Of a DNA stretch of 34,653 nucleotides, positions 1-8,885 are shown piece after piece (the stretch's first letter is position 1; each line of letters opens with the position of its first letter). This DNA is from Nitrospira sp. (GTDB lineage Bacteria; Nitrospirota; Nitrospiria; Nitrospirales; UBA8639), in NCBI GenBank assembly GCA_011523385.1, contig WTGX01000016.1, positions 1 to 34,653 on the forward strand. Direction: 5' to 3'. The notes beneath the pieces are model-generated. The model searched no databases. It was not told where the DNA came from and saw only the letters and a list, made by a program, of their open reading frames with translations. The translations under genes were made by a program, and so were the position numbers.

Positions 1-1
1 C

Positions 2-85
2 TTGCCCGACGGCACGGCAGTCAAGCATATTGCCCAGGTACTGGACGAATCGGCCCAGGAGGCGCGGGAATCCGGAAGGGCGTAG
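2..85 (+). CDS. C-terminal end of an unrecognised protein (partial)
   Basis: An open frame enters from the left edge and ends at TAG 83-85, giving 27 visible residues that end in AQEARESGRA. The composition is ordinary for a soluble helical C-terminus. It stops 31 bases before the next plus-strand gene, which has its own strong ribosome binding site, so the two may be co-transcribed. Too little is visible to name a family. Confidence 0.5.
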   Translation: MPDGTAVKHIAQVLDESAQEARESGRA

Positions 86-116
86 ATAAGGGTCTTGCAG
101 AAGGAGGATTTTCACC

Positions 117-395
117 ATGGTGACGATACGCGTATTCGGACAGGTTTTGCTCCCGTGCGTGGACGAGTCCGAGATTCAATGTGAGATTTCCGAGTCCGTC
201 AGCGTGCGGGCCTTATTGGAAGGGAACCCGGAAACCCTGGGCGGGCTGATGGACTTCCTGCACAAAGGCGAATTGATGGTCACGGTGAATCAAAAAATCA
301 GCACCCTGGAATCGATGGTCAACGACGGCGACGTCGTGAAATTGACTCACCAGTTCAACCCGGAACACGAAGGCGCTCTCTGGCATAACCCGTAG
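117..395 (+). CDS. MoaD/ThiS-like beta-grasp protein without a terminal GG
   Basis: A 92-residue protein with the layout of the MoaD/ThiS sulfur-carrier family: an N-terminal beta strand (VTIRVFGQV), a helical middle, and the typical late segment VTVNQKIS...VNDGDVVKL, matching the VAVNG...DGDEV signature of the fold. AAGGAGG at 100-106 precedes the ATG by about ten bases and fixes the start. In the classical carriers the chain ends in Gly-Gly, which is adenylated and thiocarboxylated. Here it ends in EGALWHNP, so this protein either needs trimming or does not carry sulfur in the usual way. The partial gene just upstream may share its operon. The fold assignment is fairly secure; the function is unknown. 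Confidence 0.75.
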   Translation: MVTIRVFGQVLLPCVDESEIQCEISESVSVRALLEGNPETLGGLMDFLHKGELMVTVNQKISTLESMVNDGDVVKLTHQFNPEHEGALWHNP

Positions 396-446
396 ATGCG
401 GATGACCGGGAGAAAAACGAATAAGGGAGAGGAGAGAGTGGCGCGG

Positions 447-1400
447 TCAGGTGTCGGCCAATGCGGCCATTTGGCGGAATTTTTCGTAGCGGTTGGCGAG
501 GAGTTGGTCCGTGGACGTGGTGAGGAGTTGGTTCAGTTGGACGTGGAGGGTTTGGGCAAGAGCTTGACTGATGCGTTCCACGTCGCGATGCGCCCCTCCG
601 AGTGGCTCGGGTACGACTTCGTCGGCAATGCCTAATTTGAGCAGTTCCACGCCCGTCATTTTCAGGGCCGCGGCTGCGGCTTGCGTCTTGGTGGCATCTT
701 CCCACAGGATCGCCGCGCACCCTTCCGGGGAAATGACCGAGTAGATCGAGTGTTCCAACATCACGATCCGGTCGGCTACACCCAATCCCAACGCGCCGCC
801 GCTTCCCCCTTCTCCTGTGATGATGGCCACGACCGGCACCTTGAGTCTGGACATCGCGAACAGGTTTCTGGCAATGGCCCTGGCTTGACCGCGTTCCTCG
901 GCTCCGATGCCGGGGTAGGCTCCCGGCGTATCGATAAACGTGACGACCGGGCGTTTGAATTTCTCGGCCAACTGCATCAACCGCAGGGCTTTCCGATAGC
1001 CTTCAGGATTCGCCATACCGAAATTTCGTTTCACCCGCTCCTTGAAGCTTTGTCCTTTTTCATGACCGATGACGCAAATGGACCGGCCCCGGAACGTGGC
1101 AAATCCGCCGACGACGGCCTTGTCGTCGCCGAAGGTACGGTCACCGTGGAGTTCGACAAAGTCTTCGCACATGTGCTTCATATAGTCCAGGATCGACGGG
1201 CGTTGGGGATGACGGGCGATCTGCGTTTGCTGCCAAGGGGTCAGGTTGCCGAAGATTTCCTGCTCCATCTTAGTCAACCGGTTCTGGAGAATGCGGATCA
1301 GCCGCGGGAGGGCTTTCCTCTCGGACCCTGATTTCTTCAGCTTCTCCAGCCGTTCCTCGAGTTCTTTCAACGGCTTTTCGAATTCCAGAAAATCACGCAT
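447..1400 (-). CDS. accA: Acetyl-CoA carboxylase carboxyltransferase subunit alpha
   Basis: A 317-residue AccA, close to the usual length of about 320. With AccD it forms the carboxyltransferase that moves the carboxyl group from biotin to acetyl-CoA, giving malonyl-CoA for fatty acid synthesis in the cytosol. Visible features are the N-terminal helical segment rich in Leu, Glu and Lys, the HGDRTFGDD block, the GHEKGQ segment, the IDTPGAYPG oxyanion-region motif, and the GEGGSGGALG glycine-rich stretch followed by the ISPEGCAAILW signature. It starts 12 bases after the dnaE stop, so the two are almost surely co-transcribed. Its 3' end converges on the MoaD-like gene with 51 bases between them. 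No accD is visible in the window. Confidence 0.97.
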   Translation of the reverse strand: MRDFLEFEKPLKELEERLEKLKKSGSERKALPRLIRILQNRLTKMEQEIFGNLTPWQQTQIARHPQRPSILDYMKHMCEDFVELHGDRTFGDDKAVVGGFATFRGRSICVIGHEKGQSFKERVKRNFGMANPEGYRKALRLMQLAEKFKRPVVTFIDTPGAYPGIGAEERGQARAIARNLFAMSRLKVPVVAIITGEGGSGGALGLGVADRIVMLEHSIYSVISPEGCAAILWEDATKTQAAAAALKMTGVELLKLGIADEVVPEPLGGAHRDVERISQALAQTLHVQLNQLLTTSTDQLLANRYEKFRQMAALADT

Positions 1401-1412
1401 GGCAGACTCGCG

Positions 1413-4400
1413 TCACTGAAACGTGACGGTTTCTTTCCCGAGAATTTGCTCCACTTCATACACCAGGTTCGAACTCGGCAGAACGCCTAAATTCGGCAAC
1501 AGGGCAGTTTCCGCGTGCACCTGGGAATCCAGATGGAAGTGAAAGGTGACCGGGGCCGGCCCCGGGTGACGGTGCAACACTTCGTGCAGTTTGGGGAGCT
1601 TGCCCCACGTGTCCGGCGTTTCCGCGAGTTGGACGACGACCCGTTTCACCGTCCTGGCTTGCAAGTCGTTCAGGGGCTCCAGTTTGGTCGCCTTCAAACG
1701 GGCGCCCGTATCCATGTGATCCACCGTGCCGGCCGCCTGGATGACGGTATCCGCATTCAGAAACTCCGCACAGTTTTGGAACAGTTCGGGGAATACAATG
1801 ACTTCGACCAACCCTTGCAAGTCTTCCATTTGGACGTATGCCATCCGGTTTCCTTTTTTTGTGGTGGTGACTTTGACGCTGCCGATCACCCCGCAGATTT
1901 TGATTTCCCGGCCTTCGTGCGCCTCGTGGAGCGTGGCTGTGTTGTGCGTCGACAGCAGGCGGATGGCTTCGGCGTGCTGCATCAATGGATGCGCGGTAAT
2001 GTAGAATCCGGTCAGTTCACGTTCAAATTGGAGGATTTGGGCCTGCTGCCATTCATCGATCGGGGGTAGCGGTCGAGTCAGGGCGTCCGGGTTCGAGCCA
2101 TCTGCTTCAGCGGTCTCGAACAACGACGTCTGCCCCGAGGCGCGCTCCTTTTGAATGGCGTTGGCTTCATCCAGTGTCTGTTCCATAATTGCCGTCAATT
2201 GAGCCCGTTTTGCTCCCATGGAGTCAAATGCGCCGACCTTGATCAACCCCTCGATCACGCGTTTGTTGACCTTGTGCAGGTCGATTCGGCAACAGAAATC
2301 GAAAAAGGACGAAAATGGGCCTTCGGCTTCCCGGCTTGCAATGATGGACTCAATGGCGCTGCCGCCGACGTTTTTGATCGCCGCCAGCCCGAACCGGATT
2401 CCTCCCTCCACGATGGTAAAGTTCTTCTGGCTTTCATTCACGTCGGGCGGGAGGATGGGAATCCCGCGTTCACGACATTCGGTAAAATAGCCCACCATCT
2501 TGTCCGTATTCCCCATTTCGCTCGTCAGCAACGCGGCCATGAATTCGGTGGGATGATGCGCCTTCAAGTAAGCCGTTTGGAACGTCACCAGGGCATAGGC
2601 CGCGGAATGGGACTTGTTGAATCCATACCCGGCAAAGTACGCCATCTGGTCGAAGATCGTTTCGGCTTTCTTTTCCGTGAACCCCTTGGCCTTAGCCCCC
2701 TCGAGAAACAGTTTCTTTTGCTTGGCCATCTCTTCGGGCTTTTTCTTCCCCATGGCCCGCCGCAGTATATCGGCTTGCCCCAAACTGAACCCGGCCATGA
2801 GATTGGCAATGGCCATGACCTGTTCCTGATAGACCATGACCCCGTAGGTTTCCTTGAGAATAGGTTCCACCGCCGGGGGGTCGTACGCAATTTTCAAGGG
2901 ATCGCGTTTGCGCTTGATAAAGTCATCCACCATGCCGCTTTCCAAGGGACCCGGCCGGTAGAGGGCGAGGATCGCGATGAGATCTTCGAAGCCTTCCGGT
3001 TTGATGCGAACCAATAAATTGCGCATGCCCGAACTTTCCAGTTGGAAGATCCCTGAGGTCTTACCGGAGGCCAGCAGCGCGTAGGTCTCGGCGTTGTTCA
3101 GCGGAAGCCGTTCGATATCGAGGTGTTCTCCCTGGGCCTGGCTCACCATGGTCACGGCATGGTGAATCATGGTGAGGGTTTTCAGCCCGAGAAAATCAAA
3201 TTTCACCAGCCCCACTTTTTCGATGTCCGTCATCGAGTATTGCGTGACGATTTCGTCGTTGGCCGTTTTGTACAACGGCACGTGTTCCATCAGGGGTTTC
3301 TGTGAAATCACCACGCCTGCCGCGTGCGTGGAGGCGTGTCGCGCCAGGCCTTCGAGGGCTTGGGCCGTCTCCATGAGTTCCTTCATCCGTCCATCGCCGT
3401 CGACCAGTTCCTGGAGGCGGGGCTCCTGAGTCAAGGCCTCTTTCAAGGTGATATTGAGCTGTGTCGGCACGAGTTTGGCGACACGGTCCACTTCGGCGTA
3501 GGGAATATCCATCACGCGGCCCACGTCCCGGATGGCGGCTTTGGCGCCCAGCGTCCCGAACGTGATGATCTGGCACACGTGGTCTTCGCCGTATTTGTCG
3601 ATCACGTAATTGATGACTTCTCCCCGGCGGTCCATGCAGAAATCCATGTCGATGTCCGGCATGCTTACGCGTTCGGGATTGAGGAACCGTTCAAAGAGCA
3701 GGTTGTATGCGAGCGGGTCCAGGTCGGTGATGGAAAGGGCATAGGCAATCAAACTGCCGGCCGCCGATCCCCTGCCGGGTCCCACCGGAATGCCGCGTGA
3801 CCGGGCAAACTTGATGATGTCCCAGACCACCAGGAAATAGCCGGCGTAGCCCATCTGGGTGAGCACGGCCAATTCTTCCTGAAGGCGGAGTTGGTAGGCC
3901 TCCTGGGGCAGGTTCGACGGTCGGGCTGCCAGGCGTTGGGCCAAGCCTTCCTTGGCCAGGGTTTCCAAATAGGTTTCATGGGTGAATCCCTCGGGTACCT
4001 GGTAGTGAGGAAGCGACAAGGTGTTGTTGGTCAGGTTCAACCCGCACTGTTCCGCGATGTGACAGGTGTTCAGTACGGCTTCGGGGAGTTCGGAAAACTC
4101 CTCGACCATCTCTGCCGTGGACTTGACGTACAGTTGGTCGGTATCGAACTTCATGCGGTTGGTGTCGCTCAACGTCTTGCCGGTTTGCAGGCACAGCATG
4201 ATCTCGTGTGGGCGCGCGTCTTCTTTTTTCAAATAGTGGCAGTCGTTGGTTCCCACCAACGGAATGCCGAGTTTTTTGTGGATCTCCACGAGGCCCCGGT
4301 TGGCGATCAGTTGATAATCGAGCCCATTGGCCTGGACTTCCAGATAATAATGATCTTTCCCGAAAATCTCGCGGTATTCTCCGGCTGTTTGTGTGGCTTT

Positions 4401-4865
4401 TTCCATATCCTGTTGGCCGATGAGATACGGCACTTCCCCGCTCAAACACCCGGATAAGGCAATGAGGCCCTCGTGGTGTTCCTGCAGGAGTTCCTTGTCC
4501 ATCCGGGGTTTGTAATAAAACCCTTCGAGATAGGCCTTGCTCGACAGCTTGATGAGGTTATGGTAGCCCTTGAGATTGGTGGCCAGGAGGATCAGATGAT
4601 AGTAGTCGTTGTGGGCCAACAGGCCTTCGCGTTGTCGCCGGCTGCCGGGTGCGAGATAGGCTTCGCATCCGATGATGGGCTTCACCCCGTGGGCGGTGGC
4701 TTTTTCGTAGAAATCAATGGCGCCGAAGAGGTTGCCGTGATCCGTGATGGCGAGCGCGGGCTGGTGAAAGTCCCGGACTTGCCTGAGAAGCGGATTCAAC
4801 TGATTCGCGCCGTCCAGCAGGCTGTATTGGGTGTGGAGGTGCAGGTGAACGAATTGAGAAGACAC
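1413..4865 (-). CDS. dnaE: DNA polymerase III alpha subunit
   Basis: A 1150-residue DnaE1-type replicative polymerase, full length for the family. The PHP domain opens the protein (HLHTQYSLLDG near residue 8, ITDHGNLFG near 40). The polymerase core carries GPGRGSAAGS and, near residue 402, the catalytic PDIDMDF motif whose aspartates bind the metal ions. Fingers, helix-hairpin-helix and an OB-fold-like region (KICGVIGSVK, then VQMEDLQGLVEVIVFP) follow in the last third. The start is GTG, preceded by the purine-rich GGGAGGGGGG. It begins 18 bases after the cytochrome c stop and ends 12 bases before accA. No frameshifts are seen. Confidence 0.97.
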   Translation of the reverse strand: MSSQFVHLHLHTQYSLLDGANQLNPLLRQVRDFHQPALAITDHGNLFGAIDFYEKATAHGVKPIIGCEAYLAPGSRRQREGLLAHNDYYHLILLATNLKGYHNLIKLSSKAYLEGFYYKPRMDKELLQEHHEGLIALSGCLSGEVPYLIGQQDMEKATQTAGEYREIFGKDHYYLEVQANGLDYQLIANRGLVEIHKKLGIPLVGTNDCHYLKKEDARPHEIMLCLQTGKTLSDTNRMKFDTDQLYVKSTAEMVEEFSELPEAVLNTCHIAEQCGLNLTNNTLSLPHYQVPEGFTHETYLETLAKEGLAQRLAARPSNLPQEAYQLRLQEELAVLTQMGYAGYFLVVWDIIKFARSRGIPVGPGRGSAAGSLIAYALSITDLDPLAYNLLFERFLNPERVSMPDIDMDFCMDRRGEVINYVIDKYGEDHVCQIITFGTLGAKAAIRDVGRVMDIPYAEVDRVAKLVPTQLNITLKEALTQEPRLQELVDGDGRMKELMETAQALEGLARHASTHAAGVVISQKPLMEHVPLYKTANDEIVTQYSMTDIEKVGLVKFDFLGLKTLTMIHHAVTMVSQAQGEHLDIERLPLNNAETYALLASGKTSGIFQLESSGMRNLLVRIKPEGFEDLIAILALYRPGPLESGMVDDFIKRKRDPLKIAYDPPAVEPILKETYGVMVYQEQVMAIANLMAGFSLGQADILRRAMGKKKPEEMAKQKKLFLEGAKAKGFTEKKAETIFDQMAYFAGYGFNKSHSAAYALVTFQTAYLKAHHPTEFMAALLTSEMGNTDKMVGYFTECRERGIPILPPDVNESQKNFTIVEGGIRFGLAAIKNVGGSAIESIIASREAEGPFSSFFDFCCRIDLHKVNKRVIEGLIKVGAFDSMGAKRAQLTAIMEQTLDEANAIQKERASGQTSLFETAEADGSNPDALTRPLPPIDEWQQAQILQFERELTGFYITAHPLMQHAEAIRLLSTHNTATLHEAHEGREIKICGVIGSVKVTTTKKGNRMAYVQMEDLQGLVEVIVFPELFQNCAEFLNADTVIQAAGTVDHMDTGARLKATKLEPLNDLQARTVKRVVVQLAETPDTWGKLPKLHEVLHRHPGPAPVTFHFHLDSQVHAETALLPNLGVLPSSNLVYEVEQILGKETVTFQ

Positions 4866-4883
4866 GGCCCCCCTCCCTTACGG

Positions 4884-5381
4884 CTATTTCCCCAAGCTCA
4901 GTTCGTAGAGCAGAGCTTTCCAGCCTTGCTCTTCCGTAATGAACCCTTTGGGTTGGACAACGGGCAGCATGCCGGTGCCCGGGACCCGGCCGGATTGCCC
5001 CATGCTACCGTTTTTCAGGACCCACATCAGTTCGCCGGGCGTTCGTAATTTATGAAATTTCGGATTCGTGAAATTGCGGGGTTGAATCGGGAGGTTTTTG
5101 GCTGCGGCGCCGTTACCCTTGCCTTCGGGGCCGTGGCAACTGATACACCCTCCGACGCCCAGGAAGATGGTTTTGCCTTCCGCCAGGATTTCCGGCGTTG
5201 CTTCAAACGGCGGTTTGACTTTCTTGGCTTTGGCCAAATGACCGGCCGGCACACGGGGAATCCTGATGTCGTATTCACCGCCGGCTTGCCCGTATCCGGT
5301 CGGATTCACGCTCCAGGCCACTCCTGAAAACCCCACACACAACCCGGCACTCAACGCGACGCATAACACACTTCTTCTCAC
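4884..5381 (-). CDS. Secreted monohaem c-type cytochrome
   Basis: A 165-residue protein with a Sec signal peptide (MRRSV, then a hydrophobic stretch, ending near SGVAWS at about residue 24) and one haem c attachment motif, CISCH at residues 79-83. Methionines at 127 and 138 are candidate distal ligands; GTGM at 135-138 is the more typical context. It should act as a periplasmic electron carrier or as a small subunit of a redox complex; the partner is not visible. The start is GTG with a strong GAGGAGGAG upstream on the minus strand. It is the first gene of a tight group with dnaE and accA, which are functionally unrelated, so the arrangement is probably just shared transcription. Confidence 0.9.
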   Translation of the reverse strand: MRRSVLCVALSAGLCVGFSGVAWSVNPTGYGQAGGEYDIRIPRVPAGHLAKAKKVKPPFEATPEILAEGKTIFLGVGGCISCHGPEGKGNGAAAKNLPIQPRNFTNPKFHKLRTPGELMWVLKNGSMGQSGRVPGTGMLPVVQPKGFITEEQGWKALLYELSLGK

Positions 5382-5473
5382 GGTAATCTCCTCCTCGATG
5401 AATTATTGATGATGAAGGCCCCTGAGGCGAAACTGATACGGAGGCTTTGAACGTTTTTACTCTAACCTGTGTC

Positions 5474-5542
5474 GTAGGGGCAACCCCCCGTGGTTGCCCT
5501 GGGTGGTGGTGCGAAGGACAGGCACAGGGGCCTGTCCCTACC
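5474..5542. repeat. REP-like palindromic repeat
   Basis: A compound palindrome. The ends are inverted (GTAGGGG ... CCCTAC). Inside are GGGCAACC/GGTTGCCC and GGACAGG/CCTGTCC hairpins. This build resembles a widespread class of short intergenic repeats that fold into a cloverleaf-like structure. The hairpin at 11606-11627 looks like half of the same family. The rest of 5382-5679 holds no gene that I can support. Confidence 0.7.
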
Positions 5543-5679
5543 AGAATACGTAAACACCTGCCAACCACCAAAGGAACAACAGGGTTTGTCATTCCATTGG
5601 AAGGCAGAGGAAAGTTTTATGCTAAAGCCTTCGTCCCGATAATCTTTGTCCTTGTGTTCCGGGGGCGGAAAACTCTTCC

Positions 5680-5871
5680 TCACCTAATCCGTTTTCCTCT
5701 GTCGTTGTACAGTCCCGTGTGATTCTGTAGGAGTTGCAAAGGCGTCTGATAGGTGAGACATTTTAAACGAGTCCGATTATAATCGTCCACGAACCGTGTG
5801 ATGAAGGCGATTCGTTTCTCATCGACATCGATATTTTGACCTGTTCGCCAACGAAGAAATAGATAAGTGAT
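5680..5871 (-). pseudogene. C-terminal remnant of an IS3/IS481-type integrase
   Basis: The minus strand is open for about 64 codons ending at TGA (5680-5682). It reads like the end of a DDE integrase: DVDEKRIAFITRFVDDYN, then RTRLK and a YQTPLQLL segment, matching the 'YN..R.H..L.Y.TP' tail of IS3/IS481 transposases. No start or catalytic core is present. The 5' side of the fragment is cut where the restriction-modification genes begin (5874), which suggests that the arrival of that module or a later deletion removed the rest. The assignment rests on the tail motif only. Confidence 0.6.
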
Positions 5872-5873
5872 CC

Positions 5874-6836
5874 ATGGCCGTCAACAGAGATAAACCTGAC
5901 CGATGGAGACAGGATATTGCACAGTCGGTGGATATGTACAACGACTGGTTCGTACGGTTTGCGCCAGCGGCTTACCGCACGACGAGGGTGCAGACAACAG
6001 AGGAAGTCGAGGCGACACTGAAGGCGACGAACAATCTATCGGATATCAGCGTGGCGTCGCTAAAAGCAAAACCCGCTGCCCTACCGACGTTGCGGATGTC
6101 TACCTGCCCGCCTTTGGCCGTGGATCGTTTGATCGGTCTGGCAGGCGTTTCCAAGAATCTTGTTAAGGTAATGGAAAAGGAAGCGAAGCTCCCGCCACTG
6201 ATGCCACAACGGAAACTGGACAGTGATCTCGAGAAAATCGGGGAGATTATCGAGAAGATGGCCGATCCGGACATCTTCGTCTGGCTGGAACGTGGCGACA
6301 ATCCGTCTAAACAGGAATTACACCGAGCGGCGACGATCGTTGCCGACCGTCTGTGTGGTGCGGTTGCAAATCCGATTATTCGGAATGCGTAGGAAAAGCG
6401 CCAACTTGGCGCGGTTGCGGAGTGGCTGACGGCATTGGGCTATCAAAATCTACCTGCAGGTGAAGGCACGAAATATGCCGATATGCAGCCAGGGACGTTC
6501 TCCTTCCGGCTGAATGTTCCGATTAAGCAGAAAAAAACCCGCAGATCGGTCAACATTCCTGTGGACGCTGTCATCATGCCGAAGAGCGCGAGAGCAGGCG
6601 AGTTGCCGTTACTCGTCGAAGCAAAATCAGCGGGTGATTTCACAAATGTTAACAAACGGCGCAAGGAAGAGGCCGCAAAGATGAACCAATTACGACGGAC
6701 TTATGGCAAGGACGTACGGTTCATTTTATTCCTATGCGGATATTTCGATAGCGGCTATCTCGGTTATGAAGCTGCGGAAGGTATCGACTGGGTGTGGGAG
6801 CACCGTATAGACGATCTCGGGGAGTTTGGACTTTAG
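5874..6836 (+). pseudogene. XamI-family restriction endonuclease interrupted by an in-frame amber codon
   Basis: A 321-codon frame that matches the XamI restriction endonuclease family throughout (start MAVNRDKPDRW, then SVDMYNDWFVRFAP), but codon 173 is TAG (6390-6392). The same frame continues immediately with EKRQLGAVAEWLT and runs to 6836. The likely PD-(D/E)xK centre lies after the stop: D231 (PVDAVI) and E249-A-K251 (LLVEAKS). The truncated product therefore lacks the active site. A C-to-T change (CAG to TAG) would explain it. Restarting at TTG 6435 would give a 133-residue C-terminal piece without a partner domain. The stop codon abuts the methylase ATG (TAGATG), so the pair is translationally coupled. 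XamI is a SalI isoschizomer (GTCGAC, from memory); the specificity here is inferred. Confidence 0.85.
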
Positions 6837-8432
6837 ATGGCGAAGAATAGAACCAGAGTATTGGAAGAGCAACGACTGGCACTCCAGAGAGGACTGGATG
6901 CCGGCAAGGAACAGGCGGAACGGAACCGTATGGGCCAGTTTGCGACGCCAACGGGGCTTGCCGTTGACATACTTCGGTACACAAAGGGGCATCTCACGGG
7001 GAAAAGCGGGAAAGTGCGCTTTATCGATCCGGCTCTTGGAACCGGCTCATTCTATTCGGCCTTACTTGAGGTGTTTCCAAAGCGACACATTGCTGCAGCC
7101 GTCGGTTATGAGATAGATCCGTATTATGGTACGCCAGCGGCAAAACTATGGGGCGGGACCGGGCTGGATGTTCGACTGGCGGATTTCACCCAGGCCGATC
7201 CGCCGTCGGAAGCTGAAAAGTTCAATCTGCTGATTTGCAATCCGCCCTATGTGCGTCACCATCATATCATCAATGGGGAAAAACAACGGTTGAAGAGCAA
7301 GACACGCGACGCCGCGGGTGTAACTGTTAGCGGCTTGGCCGGCCTGTATTGTTACTTCCTGGGGTTATGCCATGCATGGATGGCGGATGGCGGTTTGGCG
7401 GCTTGGCTAATCCCGAGCGAATTCATGGACGTGAACTACGGCGCTTCAGTGAAGGGCTATCTGCTCAACAAAGTGACGCTACTGCACATTCACCGCTTCG
7501 ATCCGAATGATGTGCAATTCGGCGATGCGCTGGTGTCGTCGGTGGTTGTCTGCTTCCGCAAGGAAGCCTCATCGCAGGAACGCGAGGTGCGGTTTACCTA
7601 TGGTGGCTCACTGGAACAGCCGAAGTTTGAACTCCTGGTGCCGGTCGATACTTTGCGTAGCGATCCCAAGTGGACGCGGTACCCGATGAAGCAGGGGGTT
7701 GAAGCATTGAATGGACCTGTTCTGGGCGATTTTTTCAAGATAAAGCGTGGTCTAGCGACGGGGAATAACAATTACTTCATTTTGTCGGCAGATGACATCA
7801 AACGCCGCGAACTGCCGATGGAGGCGTTTCGACCAATATTGCCGAGTCCTCGCTACGTCCCGGTCGATGAGATAATGTGTGATGGCGATGGCAATCCGCT
7901 TCTGGAGCGGCGATTATTTCTGCTTGACCCGCCTTGGACGGAAAACGAGATTAAAGAGAAATATCCGAATCTCTGGATGTATTTGGAAGAAGGCAAAGCG
8001 GATGGCATCGCGGATCGCTACATCTGCCGGCATCGAGCGATGTGGTACACACAAGAGTACCGCCCTCCGGCACCGTTCGTCTGCACCTATCTTGGCCGGA
8101 GCGACAAGAAGAATGGTAAGCCGTTTCGCTTCATTCTGAACAATTCGAATGCGACAGCGGCAAACGTGTATTTGATGTTGTACCCAAGGAGGCCTTTTGA
8201 GCGCGCCTTGTTGGATAGTCCAGAACTGAAACGGCGAGTGTGGGAGTACCTTAACCAGATTTGCCCACAGGCTATACTTGGTGAAGGTCGCGTCTACGGG
8301 GGAGGATTGCACAAACTGGAACCTAAGGAACTCGGGAACGTCCCGGCGGAAGTCCTAGTCGAGCTGTTTCCCGTATTGGGGCGGCAACGGCCGGGGAAGC
8401 AAGGCGAACTGTTTGAAGGATCAGTCATGTAG
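6837..8432 (+). CDS. N6-adenine DNA methyltransferase of the XamI system
   Basis: A 531-residue gamma-class type II adenine methylase. GQFATP (33-38) and DPALGTGSF (64-72) form the S-adenosylmethionine site, and NPPY (135-138) is the catalytic motif IV that flips and methylates adenine. The C-terminal half, with several aromatic-rich segments, would be the target recognition domain. It begins directly after the endonuclease stop and looks intact, so the host site should still be methylated even though the nuclease is broken. GTCGAC sites do occur in this window (for example near 1947, 3402, 9429 and 26287), so protection can be tested. Confidence 0.92.
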   Translation: MAKNRTRVLEEQRLALQRGLDAGKEQAERNRMGQFATPTGLAVDILRYTKGHLTGKSGKVRFIDPALGTGSFYSALLEVFPKRHIAAAVGYEIDPYYGTPAAKLWGGTGLDVRLADFTQADPPSEAEKFNLLICNPPYVRHHHIINGEKQRLKSKTRDAAGVTVSGLAGLYCYFLGLCHAWMADGGLAAWLIPSEFMDVNYGASVKGYLLNKVTLLHIHRFDPNDVQFGDALVSSVVVCFRKEASSQEREVRFTYGGSLEQPKFELLVPVDTLRSDPKWTRYPMKQGVEALNGPVLGDFFKIKRGLATGNNNYFILSADDIKRRELPMEAFRPILPSPRYVPVDEIMCDGDGNPLLERRLFLLDPPWTENEIKEKYPNLWMYLEEGKADGIADRYICRHRAMWYTQEYRPPAPFVCTYLGRSDKKNGKPFRFILNNSNATAANVYLMLYPRRPFERALLDSPELKRRVWEYLNQICPQAILGEGRVYGGGLHKLEPKELGNVPAEVLVELFPVLGRQRPGKQGELFEGSVM

Positions 8433-8597
8433 GCTGTGACGGACGGTTCTACCTTGTGCAGTGAGGGCTTTGTGTGACCGTCCACAGGACTCCGAAGCCG
8501 AACAGGCCGAAGCGGTCTCGGAAGAGGGCTGTGTAGGGTAGGATGCGCGCCTTTAGTTTCAGGCAGAACGCCTTGGCGAAGGCGTCAGTGAGGCAGA

Positions 8598-8876
8598 ATG
8601 CCGCTAACCACGTTGACAAGACTGAAGGACGAGCTTGTGAGCCTCTACGGAGAAGACCAGATATCGGTGTTCGTGACGATGACTGCACGCAAGCAAGTGG
8701 ATGACTGGTTGAAAGGCGGTACGACCAAGATCAACAACAAGCTGTCATTTGGACAGGACGACCCCATAGAGCCGACTGCTGATCGGCTACGCGAGGTTTT
8801 CAAGCAGTTGGTAGTCGGACTCAACGATGAGGAGTACGCTACTACGGAGAAGATCCTTGACAAGATTATATGCTAG
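8598..8876 (+). CDS. Small hypothetical protein
   Basis: A 92-residue acidic protein (MPLTTLTRLKDELVSLYGE...), without signal peptide or membrane segment. The regular spacing of hydrophobic and charged residues looks like a real helical fold. No family is recognised. The upstream ribosome binding site is weak. Its stop codon overlaps the AGGAGG that serves the next, broken, lipoprotein frame at 8886, so the two were probably an operon. The 165 bases before it hold an inverted repeat (GGACGGT 8441-8447 / ACCGTCC 8477-8483) and nothing else I can support. Confidence 0.45.
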   Translation: MPLTTLTRLKDELVSLYGEDQISVFVTMTARKQVDDWLKGGTTKINNKLSFGQDDPIEPTADRLREVFKQLVVGLNDEEYATTEKILDKIIC

Positions 8877-8885
8877 GAGGTTCCC

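Noticed and set aside
2151-3017. 288-codon antisense frame over dnaE
   Set aside because: Shadow of the conserved polymerase core.
6390-6392. Amber codon read as pyrrolysine or otherwise suppressed in the XamI-type nuclease
   Set aside because: No pyl genes are seen, nucleases of this family do not need it, and TAG is used as a normal stop elsewhere in the window.
8449-8688. 79-codon minus-strand frame after the methylase
   Set aside because: It overlaps the better plus-strand frame at 8598 and has no ribosome binding site; its aromatic run is not a known motif.
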